Below, piece by piece: positions 18,398 to 25,606 of a stretch of 64,000 nucleotides of DNA. The notes under the pieces were generated by a model, which was not told where the DNA came from, did no database searches, and saw nothing but the letters and a program-made list of their open reading frames with translations. Numbering within the stretch: position 1 is the stretch's first letter; each line of letters opens with the position of its first letter. The translations under genes were made by a program, and so were the position numbers. The DNA is from Leisingera thetidis (GTDB taxonomy: Bacteria > Pseudomonadota > Alphaproteobacteria > Rhodobacterales > Rhodobacteraceae). The DNA lies in the NCBI RefSeq assembly GCF_025857195.1, contig NZ_CP109787.1, positions 127,501-191,500 of the forward strand, read 5' to 3'.

Positions 18398-18772
18398 TCA
18401 GGCTTTCTTGGGCTTGTAGTTCGCATCTTCTGCGATACGGGCCGACTTGCCGCGGCGCGCGCGCAGGTAGTACAGCTTGGCGCGGCGAACGCGGCCGCGG
18501 CGCACGACGGTGATGCTGTCGATGTTGGTCGAGAACAGCGGGAACACACGCTCCACGCCTTCGCCGAACGAAATCTTGCGGACGGTGAACGAGCCGGCAA
18601 TGCCCGAACCGTTCTTGCGGCTGATGCAAACGCCTTCGTACATCTGCACGCGCGAACGCGAGCCTTCGGTCACTTTATAGCCGACACGGATGGTGTCACC
18701 GGCTTTGAAATCGGGGATCTCTTTCCCCAGGGCGGCGATCTGTTCCGCTTCCAGCTGTGCGATCAGGTCCAT
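18398..18772 (-). CDS. rplS: 50S ribosomal protein L19 (bL19)
   Basis: A 124-residue L19, placed at the 30S-50S interface. Conserved segments include [37 protein letters not shown] and [15 protein letters not shown]. The start has taggagagttgcg upstream. In most bacteria it follows trmD directly; here trmD ends 1.8 kb upstream and three other genes, two on the opposite strand, lie between, so rplS needs its own promoter (see 18997-19025). Confidence 0.97.
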   Translation of the reverse strand: MDLIAQLEAEQIAALGKEIPDFKAGDTIRVGYKVTEGSRSRVQMYEGVCISRKNGSGIAGSFTVRKISFGEGVERVFPLFSTNIDSITVVRRGRVRRAKLYYLRARRGKSARIAEDANYKPKKA

Positions 18773-19125
18773 CGCAACTCTCCTAAATCTGCCTGCGGTT
18801 CATGCCGCAGAGGTTTGTGCCGTCATGAGAGCTCCTGGTCTTCACCGGGTCCCGCCAAATGGCAGCCCGCCAGAGATCACGCCGTCTGTTCCTTGCTGCT
18901 GGCGCCAGGGTCCAAAGCGAAAACCGAAGAAGATTTTCAGATGAGTGATCCAACAGCCAGCGGCCCGGAGCCGCAAATGCGAATCCAGACCGGCGCTTAA
19001 TACGCCCGGATGGGCTGTGAATCAAGGGACGGTGTGCGGAAATGACCAGCTCCCGCGGCGTTCTGTCGATTGCAGTTCTCAAGCGTGTGTGACAGGGGTG
19101 CTCGTGCAATTGACAGGAGAATTTG
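18773..19125. other. 353-nt gap: rplS leader and divergent promoter region
   Basis: There is no supported gene here. The minus strand holds a candidate rplS promoter at 18997-19025 and thus a leader of about 215 nt containing several short inverted repeats (for example around 18845-18905) that could fold. Near rplS two tiny overlapping frames (ATG at 18826 and ATG at 18802, minus) precede the rplS ribosome binding site; whether either is translated is unknown. The plus-strand side must carry the promoter of the lipoprotein pair. Confidence 0.5.
18997..19025 (-). promoter_or_regulatory. Candidate rplS promoter
   Basis: On the minus strand TTGATT and TATTAA are 17 nt apart, the best sigma-70-like match in the gap upstream of rplS. 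Transcription would start near 18990, giving an unusually long leader of about 215 nt before the rplS start. Confidence 0.5.
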
Positions 19126-19515
19126 ATGATTAGGCATTTCATTGCGATTGCTGCGGCGGCAGCTGTGCTTTCTGCGTGTTCCACAGGTGGCGGCAACAGT
19201 GCGGAAGTCCGGGCACGGAAGGCGGCGAATGCGGCTATCTGGAAAACCCGCCAGCCGCTGGCCCACGGCGGACGGCCGTATGAAATTGCGGTTTCCAGCG
19301 ACAAGTCATTCGCATTCATCGCTCCGGCAGCGTCTGGATTCTCCTATACTCCACTGGATCTGGAGGCGGCAGCCAAGGCGGCAACCGGTTGTCAGGCCAC
19401 CTATGGGGCCGGAATTCTCGCTCTTCTTGGCGGCTATTCGGAAACCGCCGATCTAAGGCCTATCCAGGGCAAGGTCACAGACTTCAAATACTGGCGTACG
19501 GATCTGGCGTGCTGA
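19126..19515 (+). CDS. Small lipoprotein, unknown function
   Basis: A 129-residue lipoprotein precursor with a short basic N-terminus, a hydrophobic Ala-rich core and the lipobox LSAC (Cys about residue 19). The mature part has no family I recognise; two further cysteines (about 90 and the last residue) could pair. ATG at 19126 lies 6 nt after acaggaga; a TTG one codon earlier is less likely. It overlaps the next lipoprotein start (GTGCTGA), so the two are made together. Confidence 0.78.
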   Translation: MIRHFIAIAAAAAVLSACSTGGGNSAEVRARKAANAAIWKTRQPLAHGGRPYEIAVSSDKSFAFIAPAASGFSYTPLDLEAAAKAATGCQATYGAGILALLGGYSETADLRPIQGKVTDFKYWRTDLAC

Positions 19516-20012
19516 GCGGAGCCAAAACCGCCCTTCTGGCGTTGGCGTGCGGCGTGGTTCCGGTTCTGACCGGATGTGCGCCGCCGCCTGCCTCGGCCGT
19601 CACTGAGGTTGCCTCGCGCGGAATTGCGTTCCCGGATTATCCGCAGGGCGGCTGGACCTATTTGAGCTTTTCCGGCGCCCATGGCTTTCAGGTCAACTAT
19701 CTCGCTGCAAACGGGCGCGCTTGGCTGTGGTATCCCGGAAACTCGGCCGGGGTTCCTGAAGAGTGGAAGCTGGACACCGTTGCAGGGCAAAAGGCTGTCT
19801 GCTGGCGTCACCCGTCAAACAGCTACAACCCGGTGACCAAGCAGACCGGCGGCCCATTTGCTTGCCAGTCTCTCGCGTTGTCGCAGCGGTCCATCGTGGC
19901 GAGGGTGGCAGGCGATCCCTACGGGTTGTCGTCTGGGCAGATACCGTACAAGAGGGCGAAGTGCGACGCACCTGCGGAGTTTGCTTTTGACCGCAATCGG
20001 TTCCGCTGCTGA
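19509..20012 (+). CDS. Second lipoprotein, translationally coupled to the first
   Basis: A 167-residue protein starting at GTG 19509, whose start overlaps the previous stop by 7 nt. It has a signal sequence and lipobox LTGC (Cys about 22). The mature domain is rich in aromatic residues (GGWTYLSFSG, GRAWLWYPGN) and holds four cysteines, probably two disulfides. I do not recognise a named family. The tight coupling suggests the two lipoproteins form one envelope unit. Longer in-frame starts upstream lie inside the first gene and would bury the signal peptide. Confidence 0.75.
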   Translation: MLSGAKTALLALACGVVPVLTGCAPPPASAVTEVASRGIAFPDYPQGGWTYLSFSGAHGFQVNYLAANGRAWLWYPGNSAGVPEEWKLDTVAGQKAVCWRHPSNSYNPVTKQTGGPFACQSLALSQRSIVARVAGDPYGLSSGQIPYKRAKCDAPAEFAFDRNRFRC

Positions 20013-20044
20013 CTAGTTCGAGGTTTGGCCTTTCCGCAGTCTGC

Positions 20045-20068
20045 AGGTGTCCCAAAAATGGGACACCT
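20045..20068 (+). terminator. Hairpin terminator after the lipoprotein pair
   Basis: The arms aggtgtccc and gggacacct (9 bp) close a 6-nt A-rich loop, 32 nt past the second lipoprotein stop, with cgcctttt following. It also lies downstream of the convergent DUF1508 gene and may serve both strands. Confidence 0.6.
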
Positions 20069-20111
20069 CGCCTTTTGCGCAGCGCACGGCTGGACCGTTA
20101 AAACGGAAAAC

Positions 20112-20447
20112 TCACCCAGTCTGGTCGTCGACGGCTGCGCCGGGGGCGTTTTTCTTGACCGACTCGATGCCGCCATCGCGGCCGGAAGCGCTGGCGTAGC
20201 TCTGCGAAGTGCCGATTACCTGGCCGTTGGAGGCCTTCAGGTTGAACATGTGCTTGCCCGCAGCAGTTTCCTTGCGCTCATAGCGCGCATCGTCGCCGGC
20301 GTTCTTGCGGACCGACTCGATGCCGTTCTCGGCGCTGGCCTTTTGTTTGTAGCCTTCACTGGCCAGAATGTTCTCGCCGTTTCCTGCTTTCAGGCGGAAG
20401 CGGAATTCACCTGCGTTATCGGTATAAAGTTCGAATTTTCCAGCCAC
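20112..20447 (-). CDS. DUF1508 / YegP-family protein
   Basis: A 111-residue protein built of two copies of the DUF1508 unit: FELYTDNAGEFRFRLKAGNGENILASEGY with GIESVRKNA, then FNLKASNGQVIGTSQSYAS with GIESVKKNA. The family (E. coli YegP) is small, soluble and of unknown function. The start has taggagcgcacagg upstream. It sits alone between trmD and the lipoproteins. Confidence 0.9.
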   Translation of the reverse strand: MAGKFELYTDNAGEFRFRLKAGNGENILASEGYKQKASAENGIESVRKNAGDDARYERKETAAGKHMFNLKASNGQVIGTSQSYASASGRDGGIESVKKNAPGAAVDDQTG

Positions 20448-20570
20448 CCTGTGCGCTCCTAATTCTTGATGTAGATGAGGGGACTAAAGCATGGCTCAAG
20501 CCATCCGGCAATGTTTTGGCGCGGCAGGTGCACTGTAAGCTTGCGAGGACAACTGCGGCCGGGCTGCCGG

Positions 20571-21377
20571 TCAGCGCCCGCTGTCTTTCCTGCGGCAGTA
20601 TGCTTCCCACAGGTCAGGGCGGCGGGCTTTGGTGATATCCTCGCTCATCGCGTGCCGCCATTCAGCTATCTTGCCATGGTGACCGGACATCAGCACATCA
20701 GGGATTCCCCGGTCTTTCCATTCGGCCGGGCGGGTATACTGCGGATGCTCCAGCAGCCCGGAGGAAAAGCTTTCCTCCTCGGCCGAGGCCTGGTTGCCCA
20801 GAACGCCGGGGATCAGCCGTACGGTGGCATCTATCAGCGCCTGCGCGGCCAGTTCGCCGCCGGTCATGACAAAATCCCCCAAGGAGACCTCCTGGAAAGC
20901 GAAATGTTCCAGGACCCGCTCATCGACGCCTTCAAACCTTCCGCACAGCAGGGTGATTCCGTCGCATTGGGCAAAATTCTGCATCATCTCCTGGTCCATC
21001 CGCTTGCCGCGCGGCGACAGGTATATAAGCGGCCAGTTCCCCTTGGCGCCGGCCATGGTGTGTTCGACCGCTTCGCCCAGAACGTCGGCCCGCAGCACCA
21101 TTCCGGCGCCGCCGCCCGCAGGGGTATCGTCAACATTGCGGTGCTTGCCCGCGCCAAATTCGCGCAAGTCAGTGGTTTCCAGCTGCCAAAGCCCCTCCTG
21201 CAGCGCCTTTCCGGTCAGGCTTTCCCCCAGCACGCCGGGAAAGGCCGAGGGGAACAGCGTGATGACCTTGGCCTTCCACACGCCTGCAAGTTCCGGCGTT
21301 GGGGTCATCAGTTCGCGCGGCTTCAGCGTGGGGCGGATAGCCTTGCGGCCGTGGGAGCGGGAGGGAGTATCGGTCAT
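20571..21377 (-). CDS. trmD: tRNA (guanine-N1)-methyltransferase TrmD
   Basis: A 268-residue SPOUT methyltransferase that makes m1G37 in tRNAs reading CNN codons, preventing +1 frameshifts. The knot region shows LIYLSPRGKRMDQ, LLCGRFEGVDER and FVMTGGELAAQALID. Compared with E. coli it carries an N-terminal extension of about 36 residues, common in Rhodobacterales. ATG at 21377 is chosen by family likeness; ATG at 21308 is also possible, and the upstream ribosome binding sites are weak for both. Confidence 0.94.
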   Translation of the reverse strand: MTDTPSRSHGRKAIRPTLKPRELMTPTPELAGVWKAKVITLFPSAFPGVLGESLTGKALQEGLWQLETTDLREFGAGKHRNVDDTPAGGGAGMVLRADVLGEAVEHTMAGAKGNWPLIYLSPRGKRMDQEMMQNFAQCDGITLLCGRFEGVDERVLEHFAFQEVSLGDFVMTGGELAAQALIDATVRLIPGVLGNQASAEEESFSSGLLEHPQYTRPAEWKDRGIPDVLMSGHHGKIAEWRHAMSEDITKARRPDLWEAYCRRKDSGR

Positions 21378-21510
21378 GGCGTTGTCATAGGCGATGGAGG
21401 GCTGCGAAGAAAGCAGAGTTGTGCGAAGCTCCCGCCTCGCGTTCGGGGATATTGCAGGCAAGAGGCAATGCCGGTCTCGTCCTCTTGCTCAAAGCTCCCT
21501 TTGACCCGTT

Positions 21511-22014
21511 TCAGAACAGCCCGTCGGGCGGATCGGCAATGATGCGTCCCTGGCCGAGATCGACGGTTGGCACGGCGGCCAGGGTAAAGGGCAGCAGCAC
21601 CGTTGCCTTCAGCCCCGGCCCGTGGATCTCCAGCAGGTCCGACGCACCGTGGTTCTGGACCGATTTGACCGTGCCCAGCAGAGTGCCGCCGGTGTCATAG
21701 ACCTCCAGCCCGATCAGGTCGGTGTGGTAATACTCATCATCCGGCAGCTTGGGCAGCTGGTCGCGGCGGGCAAACAGGCGCAGGCCCTTGACGGCATCCG
21801 CCTGTTCCTTGGTGTCGATCCCGCCCAGAAGGGCGGCAAAGCCGTTTTTGACCGGGCGGGTCAGGGTCAGCGAATAGCTCTTGCTGCCGTCCTCGTTGCT
21901 GAGCGGCGAATAGTCCTCGATTTCTTCGGGGATGGCGCAGAAGCTCTTGAGCCGCACCTCGCCGCGCACGCCGAAGGCGCCGGCCACCACTCCCACGCAG
22001 ATCAGGTCGCTCAT
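21511..22014 (-). CDS. rimM: 16S rRNA processing protein RimM
   Basis: A 167-residue ribosome maturation factor. It opens with [21 protein letters not shown] (cut here to the family core [15 protein letters not shown]) and has the PRC-barrel region in [16 protein letters not shown] and [15 protein letters not shown]. RimM binds S19 and helps 30S head maturation. It starts 4 nt after the small membrane-protein gene and lies between rpsP and trmD as in many bacteria. Confidence 0.95.
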   Translation of the reverse strand: MSDLICVGVVAGAFGVRGEVRLKSFCAIPEEIEDYSPLSNEDGSKSYSLTLTRPVKNGFAALLGGIDTKEQADAVKGLRLFARRDQLPKLPDDEYYHTDLIGLEVYDTGGTLLGTVKSVQNHGASDLLEIHGPGLKATVLLPFTLAAVPTVDLGQGRIIADPPDGLF

Positions 22015-22018
22015 GGTG

Positions 22019-22159
22019 TCATTCCTTTGCACAGAACCCCGCGCGCAGCCAGTGGCCGCCGGATTGTTCGCAGAGTTCGGTTTGGTGGTTGCGTTCGAAA
22101 AAGATGCCCGCGGTAAAGGCCACTGCAACAAAAAACACAAGCCTTATCAACCGTCCCAT
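22019..22159 (-). CDS. 46-residue single-pass membrane protein
   Basis: This short gene has a basic N-terminus (MGRLIR), a hydrophobic helix at about residues 6-20, then a small polar domain with two cysteines (30 and 43) and a GGHWL motif. I recall similar small proteins in roseobacters, but none with a known role. It fits tightly between bluB (8 nt) and rimM (4 nt), reads in the same direction, and has G/C-rich third positions, all of which support real coding. The ribosome binding site is weak. Confidence 0.65.
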   Translation of the reverse strand: MGRLIRLVFFVAVAFTAGIFFERNHQTELCEQSGGHWLRAGFCAKE

Positions 22160-22167
22160 GCCGGGTC

Positions 22168-22806
22168 TCAGCGTGTTTCAAGCGGCAGGCAGGCCATCCG
22201 GCTTTCCCAGCCGGTTTCTTCCAGCTCCGGCGTGTCTGAGTGCCGCTCCGGGTAGCCAATGCAGAAATAGCCGATGAGCTGCCAGCCTTCGGGTGCGTTC
22301 AGGTCTTGGTTCAGCTGCTCAGGATCCAAGACCGATACCCAGCCCAGTCCCAGCCCTTCGGCCCGCAGGGCAAGCCAGAACAGGGTAATTGCAGTGACGA
22401 CCGAATAACGGCGCATTTCCGGCATGGTGGCCGCGCCAAGGCCGTGGCCCTGGGCGGTTTCGTCATCGCAGTAGATGGCGAGCTGCACCGGGGCATCGCG
22501 CATGCCGGACAGCTTCAGCCCGGCATAGCGGGTGGCGCGCTCGCCGGTGTAGCCGGACAATGCCTCGGCATTGGTGGCTTCAAAATTCTTCAGCGCAGCG
22601 GCGCGGGCGGCAGCGCTGTCCACCCGCAGGATGCGCCAGGGTTCGCTCAGGCCCACCGATGGGGCAAGCGGAATGGCAGAGAGGCAGCGCATCAGCACTG
22701 CCTCTTCCACCGGATCGCTGCGGAACCGGCGCACGTCGCGCCGGAGCCGCATCAGCAGATCAAGCTGGCCGCGGAACTCCTCGGGAAAAGCGCCCCGCAG
22801 CTCCAC
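22168..22806 (-). CDS. bluB: 5,6-dimethylbenzimidazole synthase BluB
   Basis: A 212-residue nitroreductase-fold flavoenzyme that breaks down FMNH2 with O2 to 5,6-dimethylbenzimidazole, the lower ligand of vitamin B12. Diagnostic parts are RRDVRRFRSDPV, IPLAPSVGLSEPWR and GLGLGWVSVLDP. The start is GTG at 22806, four nt after the rpsP stop; upstream in-frame ATGs fall inside rpsP in a Lys/Arg-rich stretch with no likeness to BluB. Other B12 genes (cbiB, cobD) lie 25 kb away, so bluB here depends on the ribosomal operon for transcription. Confidence 0.92.
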   Translation of the reverse strand: MELRGAFPEEFRGQLDLLMRLRRDVRRFRSDPVEEAVLMRCLSAIPLAPSVGLSEPWRILRVDSAAARAAALKNFEATNAEALSGYTGERATRYAGLKLSGMRDAPVQLAIYCDDETAQGHGLGAATMPEMRRYSVVTAITLFWLALRAEGLGLGWVSVLDPEQLNQDLNAPEGWQLIGYFCIGYPERHSDTPELEETGWESRMACLPLETR

Positions 22807-22810
22807 GGAA

Positions 22811-23179
22811 TTATTCCGCGTCTGCAGCTGCTTCGGCGGCTTCAGCAGCCTTCGCAGCTTTCTCTTCGGTGCGCGCTTGGGCTTTCTTGCCCGGGGTGCC
22901 CTTGTTCGGGTTGCTGCGCGCGGCCTTTTCACGGACGCCGGCGGCTTCCAGCATGCGGGCGATGCGGTCGGTCGGCTGCGCGCCCTGGTCGAGCCAGTGC
23001 TGCACGCGCTCCATGTCCATTTTCACGCGCTCTTCCGAGTCTTTCGGCAGCAGCGGGTTGTAGGTGCCCAGCTTCTCGATGAAGCGGCCGTCGCGCGGCA
23101 TGCGGCTGTCAGCAGCCACGATGCGGTAGAAAGGACGCTTTTTAGAGCCGCCGCGGGCCAAACGGATTTTCATTGCCAT
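22811..23179 (-). CDS. rpsP: 30S ribosomal protein S16 (bS16)
   Basis: A 122-residue S16, with the conserved [38 protein letters not shown] and [12 protein letters not shown] Lys/Ala/Glu-rich tail of about 40 residues extends beyond the E. coli length, as in other Rhodobacterales. The start has aaaggagatgtaccc upstream. It opens the rpsP-bluB-rimM-trmD run. Confidence 0.97.
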   Translation of the reverse strand: MAMKIRLARGGSKKRPFYRIVAADSRMPRDGRFIEKLGTYNPLLPKDSEERVKMDMERVQHWLDQGAQPTDRIARMLEAAGVREKAARSNPNKGTPGKKAQARTEEKAAKAAEAAEAAADAE

Positions 23180-23239
23180 GGGTACATCTCCTTTGATGGC
23201 GTTGTCCGGGGTATGCCCCCGTTGTTCCTGTTGTCTTTG

Positions 23240-23548
23240 TTATTCTTGGTGTTTCTTGTGGTGGCGGATGACTTCATCGATGATGAAGTTCAAAAAAGCC
23301 TTGGCGAACTCAGGGTCCAGATCGGCCTGTTCCGCCAGGTCTTCGAGCCGTGCGATCTGCGCCGCTTCGCGGGTGGGATCGGACGGGGGAAGGTCGTGTT
23401 CGGCCTTGAGCCGGCCCACCGCCTGGGTGTGTTTGAACCGCTCGCCCAGAGTATAGACGAGAATCGCATCCAGGCGGTCGATGCTTTCGCGGTGGCCCTT
23501 CAGCAGCTGGGCTGCGCGGGCGGCGGGATCTTGGCTTTCGGTCGTCAT
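23240..23548 (-). CDS. Chorismate mutase (AroQ type)
   Basis: A 102-residue all-helical chorismate mutase making prephenate for Phe and Tyr. The family pattern is present: Arg in HRESIDRLDAILVYTLGERF, Lys in VGRLKAEHDLPPSDPTRE, and the C-terminal helix with FLNFIIDEVIRHH. ATG at 23548 has gcggagaaccc upstream and gives the usual length. It lies 60 nt before rpsP, an arrangement known in Alphaproteobacteria. Confidence 0.93.
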   Translation of the reverse strand: MTTESQDPAARAAQLLKGHRESIDRLDAILVYTLGERFKHTQAVGRLKAEHDLPPSDPTREAAQIARLEDLAEQADLDPEFAKAFLNFIIDEVIRHHKKHQE

Positions 23549-23674
23549 CGGGTTCTCCGCAAAGCAGCAGGCGGGGGTGTCAGCGAGGGGGTGCCATGCG
23601 TGCACCGGCCGTGCACCATGTGTGCACCGCTGCGGCGCAGCACAAGCGTTGCCAGGCGCAGAGCAGTCAGCACT

Positions 23675-24277
23675 TCAGTCAAGAGCCCAGCCCTCCGGCT
23701 TGAAAAGAGGGTCGGCGTAATGGGCGATTTCCATGTCGATGCCATGCGCAATCGGGCTGTCCTTCAGGGCGTCCGGCACGGGGTGGCGGTAGACCGCATC
23801 ATTGCCGTCGATGGTGGCGGCCTCAGGATCCTTCCGGGCGCCCAGCCGTTCCGCAAGCCGGATCGAGTCGAGGTTCTTCGGGTCGATATAGCTGACCGCG
23901 GTCTTCCAGCCCAGATTTGAATAAAAATGTCCGCGTGCGGCCTGTACGGCCTCCAGCGCATAGCCCTTGCCCGCGGCACCGGGCCAGATGATCCAGGCGA
24001 TCTCGCGTTCGGGCCAGCCTGCGGGCTGCCAGCCTCCGGCCATGCCGTAGGTCTCTTCGGTCGCCTTGTCGTGGATCATCCACATGCCGAAGCCGCGGAT
24101 CTGCCAGTGGCCGATCTCGGCGGCATAGAGCATCCAGGCCTCGTAGGTGTTCAGCGGCCCGCCCATGAAACGTGAGCGGTAGGAACTGAAGGTGGCCTTG
24201 AAGTCCGGGTAGTCCTGCGGCGCGGGGCCGCGCAGGATCAGGCGTTCTGTTTCGATCACCGGGATGTCGAACGGCAT
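23675..24277 (-). CDS. GNAT-family N-acetyltransferase (RimJ/RimL-like), copy 3
   Basis: A 200-residue acetyltransferase of the Acetyltransf_3 type. The N-terminus has the usual IETERLILRGPAPQDY; the acetyl-CoA loop is in PGAAGKGYALEAVQAARGHFY; SYIDPKNLDSIRLAERLGA is the conserved C-terminal part. A C-terminal extension of about 25 residues follows. It is the third of three related GNAT genes in a row; the shared pattern is GHWxxRGFGxWxI and GWQPxGWPExE. The acceptor is unknown; ribosomal protein or small amines are typical for this class. Confidence 0.9.
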   Translation of the reverse strand: MPFDIPVIETERLILRGPAPQDYPDFKATFSSYRSRFMGGPLNTYEAWMLYAAEIGHWQIRGFGMWMIHDKATEETYGMAGGWQPAGWPEREIAWIIWPGAAGKGYALEAVQAARGHFYSNLGWKTAVSYIDPKNLDSIRLAERLGARKDPEAATIDGNDAVYRHPVPDALKDSPIAHGIDMEIAHYADPLFKPEGWALD

Positions 24278-24338
24278 CAGCGCGCTCCTTCCAGCGGAAG
24301 GGCGCGGCGGCGCCAGGATATGATCCCGGGAAGGCGCA

Positions 24339-24905
24339 TCAGTGCAGCAGGCCCCGGGCGGCTTGCGGGCCGGACACGCGGGCCGGCGGGATGTGGCGCC
24401 AGGCGCGGATATTGGGCGCAGGCTGCAGGCGGAAAGAGACCGGCTTTTCCGGCCGGGCGCCGACGCGGCGGGCCAGCGCGATGGAAGCATCGTTTTCCTC
24501 GGGCACGTAGGAAACGATGCTGTCCCAGCCGGCGTCGGCGAACAGCCAGTCGAGAACGCATTGTGCGGCTTCGCTGGCATAGCCCTTGCCCTCTCCTGGT
24601 TCCATCAGGTGCCAGGACAATTCCGGTTCCGGCCAGCCCTTGGGAAACCAGGGGCCAACCAGGCCAACGGTCAAGCCGCTGCTGCGCTCGACCACCGCAA
24701 ACAGGCCGTAGCCGTGCAGCCGCCAATGGCCGATGATGGTGGCAATCGACCACCACAGCGAATCCGGATCGTCCGCCGCGTCGATAAAGCGCGGTGCGCC
24801 CGGGTTCAGGAACGCCGCATTGGCGTCAAACTCCGGATCGGCCGGAGAAATCAGCATAAGCCGATTGGAAACAAGCCTCGGATACGGCTTTTGCACGTCA
24901 GTCAT
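24339..24905 (-). CDS. GNAT-family N-acetyltransferase, copy 2
   Basis: A 188-residue protein related to its two neighbours. It shares GHWRLHGYGLFAVVE, FPKGWPEPELSWHLMEPGEGKGYASEAA and SYVPEENDASIALARRVGA. ATG at 24905 is chosen because gaggggtataag lies upstream and the Acetyltransf_3 fold begins there. A longer frame starting at 25055 overlaps the previous stop by ATGA, but its extra 50 residues do not look like protein of this family. Confidence 0.87.
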   Translation of the reverse strand: MTDVQKPYPRLVSNRLMLISPADPEFDANAAFLNPGAPRFIDAADDPDSLWWSIATIIGHWRLHGYGLFAVVERSSGLTVGLVGPWFPKGWPEPELSWHLMEPGEGKGYASEAAQCVLDWLFADAGWDSIVSYVPEENDASIALARRVGARPEKPVSFRLQPAPNIRAWRHIPPARVSGPQAARGLLH

Positions 24906-25051
24906 CTTATACCCCTCTGACCGGGCGGCGGGCCGCCCGGCATGAATTTCACCCATCCGGTGAAGGAGTATCGGGGAGACTGCGTAATATTCGGTTAAAC
25001 AGGCCGCTGCCAGTGCCGGGTGGGCGTGGTTCGCGCAGATTTGACGGAGGC

Positions 25052-25603
25052 TCATGCGTAGGCCTCCATCCCGCCGTCGCAGGGCGCGGCAGGCGCGGGG
25101 TGGCGGTAGACCAGCTCACGCCCGTGTTTGGGGTTGTCGAAGTCTTTCTCGAACACCGCGCCCAGCCGTTCGGCCAGCGCCACCGAGCGGGTATTGCCCG
25201 GGAAGATGTTGGAGCAGAGGGCCGGCAGGCCCATCACCTCATAGGCATGGGTGCGGGCGGCCAGGGCAGCCTCGGCCATGATGCCGCGGCCTTCGCCTGC
25301 CGGGAAGGCCACCCAGCCCAGCTCGGGCTCCGGCCAGCCTTCGGGCTGCCAGATGCCGGTGATACCGAGCGCCTCGCCAGTGTCTTTGCTGGTGATGGTC
25401 CAGAAGCCAAAGCCGCGCATCGCCCAATGGCCCACCGACATGGTGAACCAGCGCCAAGCTTCGTTGCGGTCCATCGGCCCGCCAAACCCCCAGGAGCGCG
25501 CTTCATCGGCGAAGAACGCTGCCACCGGCCCGAAATCCGCCGCCTCCGGTCCGCGCAGGACCAGGCGTTCGGTTTCCAGCTGAGGGATGGCGGGGAGCTG
25601 CAT
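25052..25603 (-). CDS. GNAT-family N-acetyltransferase, copy 1
   Basis: A 183-residue Acetyltransf_3 protein, with LETERLVLRGPEAADF at the N-terminus, GHWAMRGFGFWTI, WQPEGWPEPELGWVAFPAGEGRGIMAEA (acetyl-CoA loop) and FPGNTRSVALAERLGA. It begins 3 nt past the ffh stop. It is closest to copy 3, which suggests local duplication followed by divergence. Confidence 0.9.
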   Translation of the reverse strand: MQLPAIPQLETERLVLRGPEAADFGPVAAFFADEARSWGFGGPMDRNEAWRWFTMSVGHWAMRGFGFWTITSKDTGEALGITGIWQPEGWPEPELGWVAFPAGEGRGIMAEAALAARTHAYEVMGLPALCSNIFPGNTRSVALAERLGAVFEKDFDNPKHGRELVYRHPAPAAPCDGGMEAYA

Positions 25604-25606
25604 GGC

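Noticed and set aside
24906..25055. N-terminal extension of GNAT copy 2 with an ATGA overlap to copy 1
   Set aside because: The extra 50 residues do not match the fold, and a better ribosome binding site precedes ATG 24905.
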